Positions 63,345-64,000 of a stretch of DNA of 64,000 nt are shown here, piece after piece. The notes beneath the pieces are model-generated. The model saw only the letters and a list, made by a program, of their open reading frames with translations, did no database searches and had not been told where the DNA came from. The position numbers and the translations under genes were made by a program. This DNA is from Fistulifera solaris (taxonomy: Eukaryota > Bacillariophyta > Bacillariophyceae > Naviculales > Stauroneidaceae), in contig AP026157.1 of assembly GCA_030295235.1 (NCBI GenBank), positions 248,001 through 312,000 on the forward strand, read 5' to 3'. Position 1 is the first letter of the stretch. The number at the start of each line of letters is the position of its first letter.

Positions 63345-64000
63345 ATGATTGTCAACATGCAATACCTCAAGGTGCCCCCCCTCGCTCTCGGTTGTGCCCT
63401 TCCGCGAACAGTTGCTGATCCTCGACCGTCGACAGTACTGCAGCTAGACCTATCATCTCCTGTTGGCCGTCCCCCTGATTGCCACAACACCATCTGTCTC
63501 TCTGTTCCCTCAGATGGAGACCCCAAAATCGTTATCGGAGCTCACTCGATGTTCGATTACATCTTCCAGTGCAATTTTGGGGACGCACGTTGTTCGTTGG
63601 GTACGGTCTACCAGATTGAGGGAACAGGTGTTTTGCTGGAGGTATCCCTGCTCTTTGGTCCTTCCAGTTCGACGGGTTCTATTGCTGTGTTTGAAGGTTG
63701 CCTTAGTGGTGCCAGCGCTACCGATGGATCCGATAGCACCCACAACGAAGGAATATTTCCTGACTGTGTCAGAGACGATTCTAACCAAGGCACTCGTTGG
63801 ATAGCAAAAAGGGTCATTTCTACTCAATCGTGGTATATGCGCGATTGGGTCCTTCTTCCAAGCCTTTCATTCTTCGCGTTAACACTGCAAAATCGTATCC
63901 AGTTTGCGACACAGAGGAAAAGAAAATGATTGCTCCCGTTGATCTGGGTACTGTGAACGCGACTTCTGTCTGCGAAGACTCTTCAGCGGTTGATATGGTG
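63345..64000 (+). CDS. Shorter paralogue of the multi-module surface protein; runs off the right edge, one frame break
   Basis: Module 1 aligns closely with that of the gene at 53056: ICLSVPSDGDPKIVIG versus [32 protein letters not shown] versus [25 protein letters not shown] versus [17 protein letters not shown] versus QGARWMAK. The frame breaks in the A5 run 63806-63810 (six expected) and then continues through HFYSIVVYARLGPSS and FILRVNTA. After PVDLGTVNAT it passes straight to VCEDSSAVDMV, which matches the start of module 3, so module 2 is missing. The N-terminus lacks a good signal peptide as read, and the C7 run at ~63376 may hide a further error. The 3' part is outside the window. Confidence 0.7.

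Overview
The window is nuclear DNA of a photosynthetic stramenopile, most likely a diatom; I cannot name the species. Reasons: precursors with an ER signal followed by an aromatic +1 residue (the ASAF-type four-membrane plastid signal, clearest at 34343-35059), a theta/LCIB-type carbonic anhydrase with a twin-arginine thylakoid-lumen signal, a DUF6824 protein, a diatom-style tandem zinc-module protein, very short GT-AG introns (60-83 bp, one of 363 bp) and a Ty1/copia retrotransposon. Genes lie on both strands and many pairs are divergent or convergent. No operons, CRISPR arrays, rRNA genes or convincing tRNA genes were seen.

Layout. 1-4.4 kb: elongation factor 2 (runs off the left edge) and a plastid-type long-chain acyl-CoA synthetase. 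5-12.6 kb: DUF6824 protein, nitronate monooxygenase-like enzyme, RanBP2-type zinc-finger protein, a RecB/Cas4-like PD-(D/E)XK nuclease and an unknown Ser-rich protein. 12.6-20.7 kb: small secreted protein, Nse1-like protein, carbonic anhydrase with CRE-type elements in its promoter, a SGNH hydrolase, a broken Cys-rich secreted repeat protein and a low-complexity spacer. 20.7-33.1 kb: the proteasome scaffold ECM29, a membrane RBR ubiquitin ligase and a large disordered protein. 33.3-42 kb: secreted and plastid proteins including YjbQ, a DCAF4-like WD protein, a pair of small MG-start (probably N-myristoylated) paralogues and the zinc-module protein. 43-52 kb: ribonucleotide reductase R2, two tandem Mpv17-family proteins, an acidic microprotein, RCC1-repeat protein, twin-ShKT secreted protein and cyclin H. 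53-64 kb: a seven-module GPI-anchored surface protein, a (TCCA)46 microsatellite, a complete 6.26-kb copia element with almost identical LTRs and a target-site duplication, and a second, shorter copy of the surface-protein gene running off the right edge.

A property of the whole window: most long conserved genes, including indispensable ones (RNR R2, cyclin H, ECM29), are interrupted by single-base indels, mostly at mononucleotide runs. In every case the reading frame resumes and the family alignment continues. I read these as assembly errors (uncorrected long-read homopolymer miscalls), so such genes are annotated as CDS over their full extent with the break positions given. Themes linking several genes: plastid and lipid or CO2 metabolism (acyl-CoA synthetase, carbonic anhydrase, YjbQ, nuclease), ubiquitin/proteasome (ECM29, RBR ligase, DCAF4-like) and secreted or surface repeat proteins.
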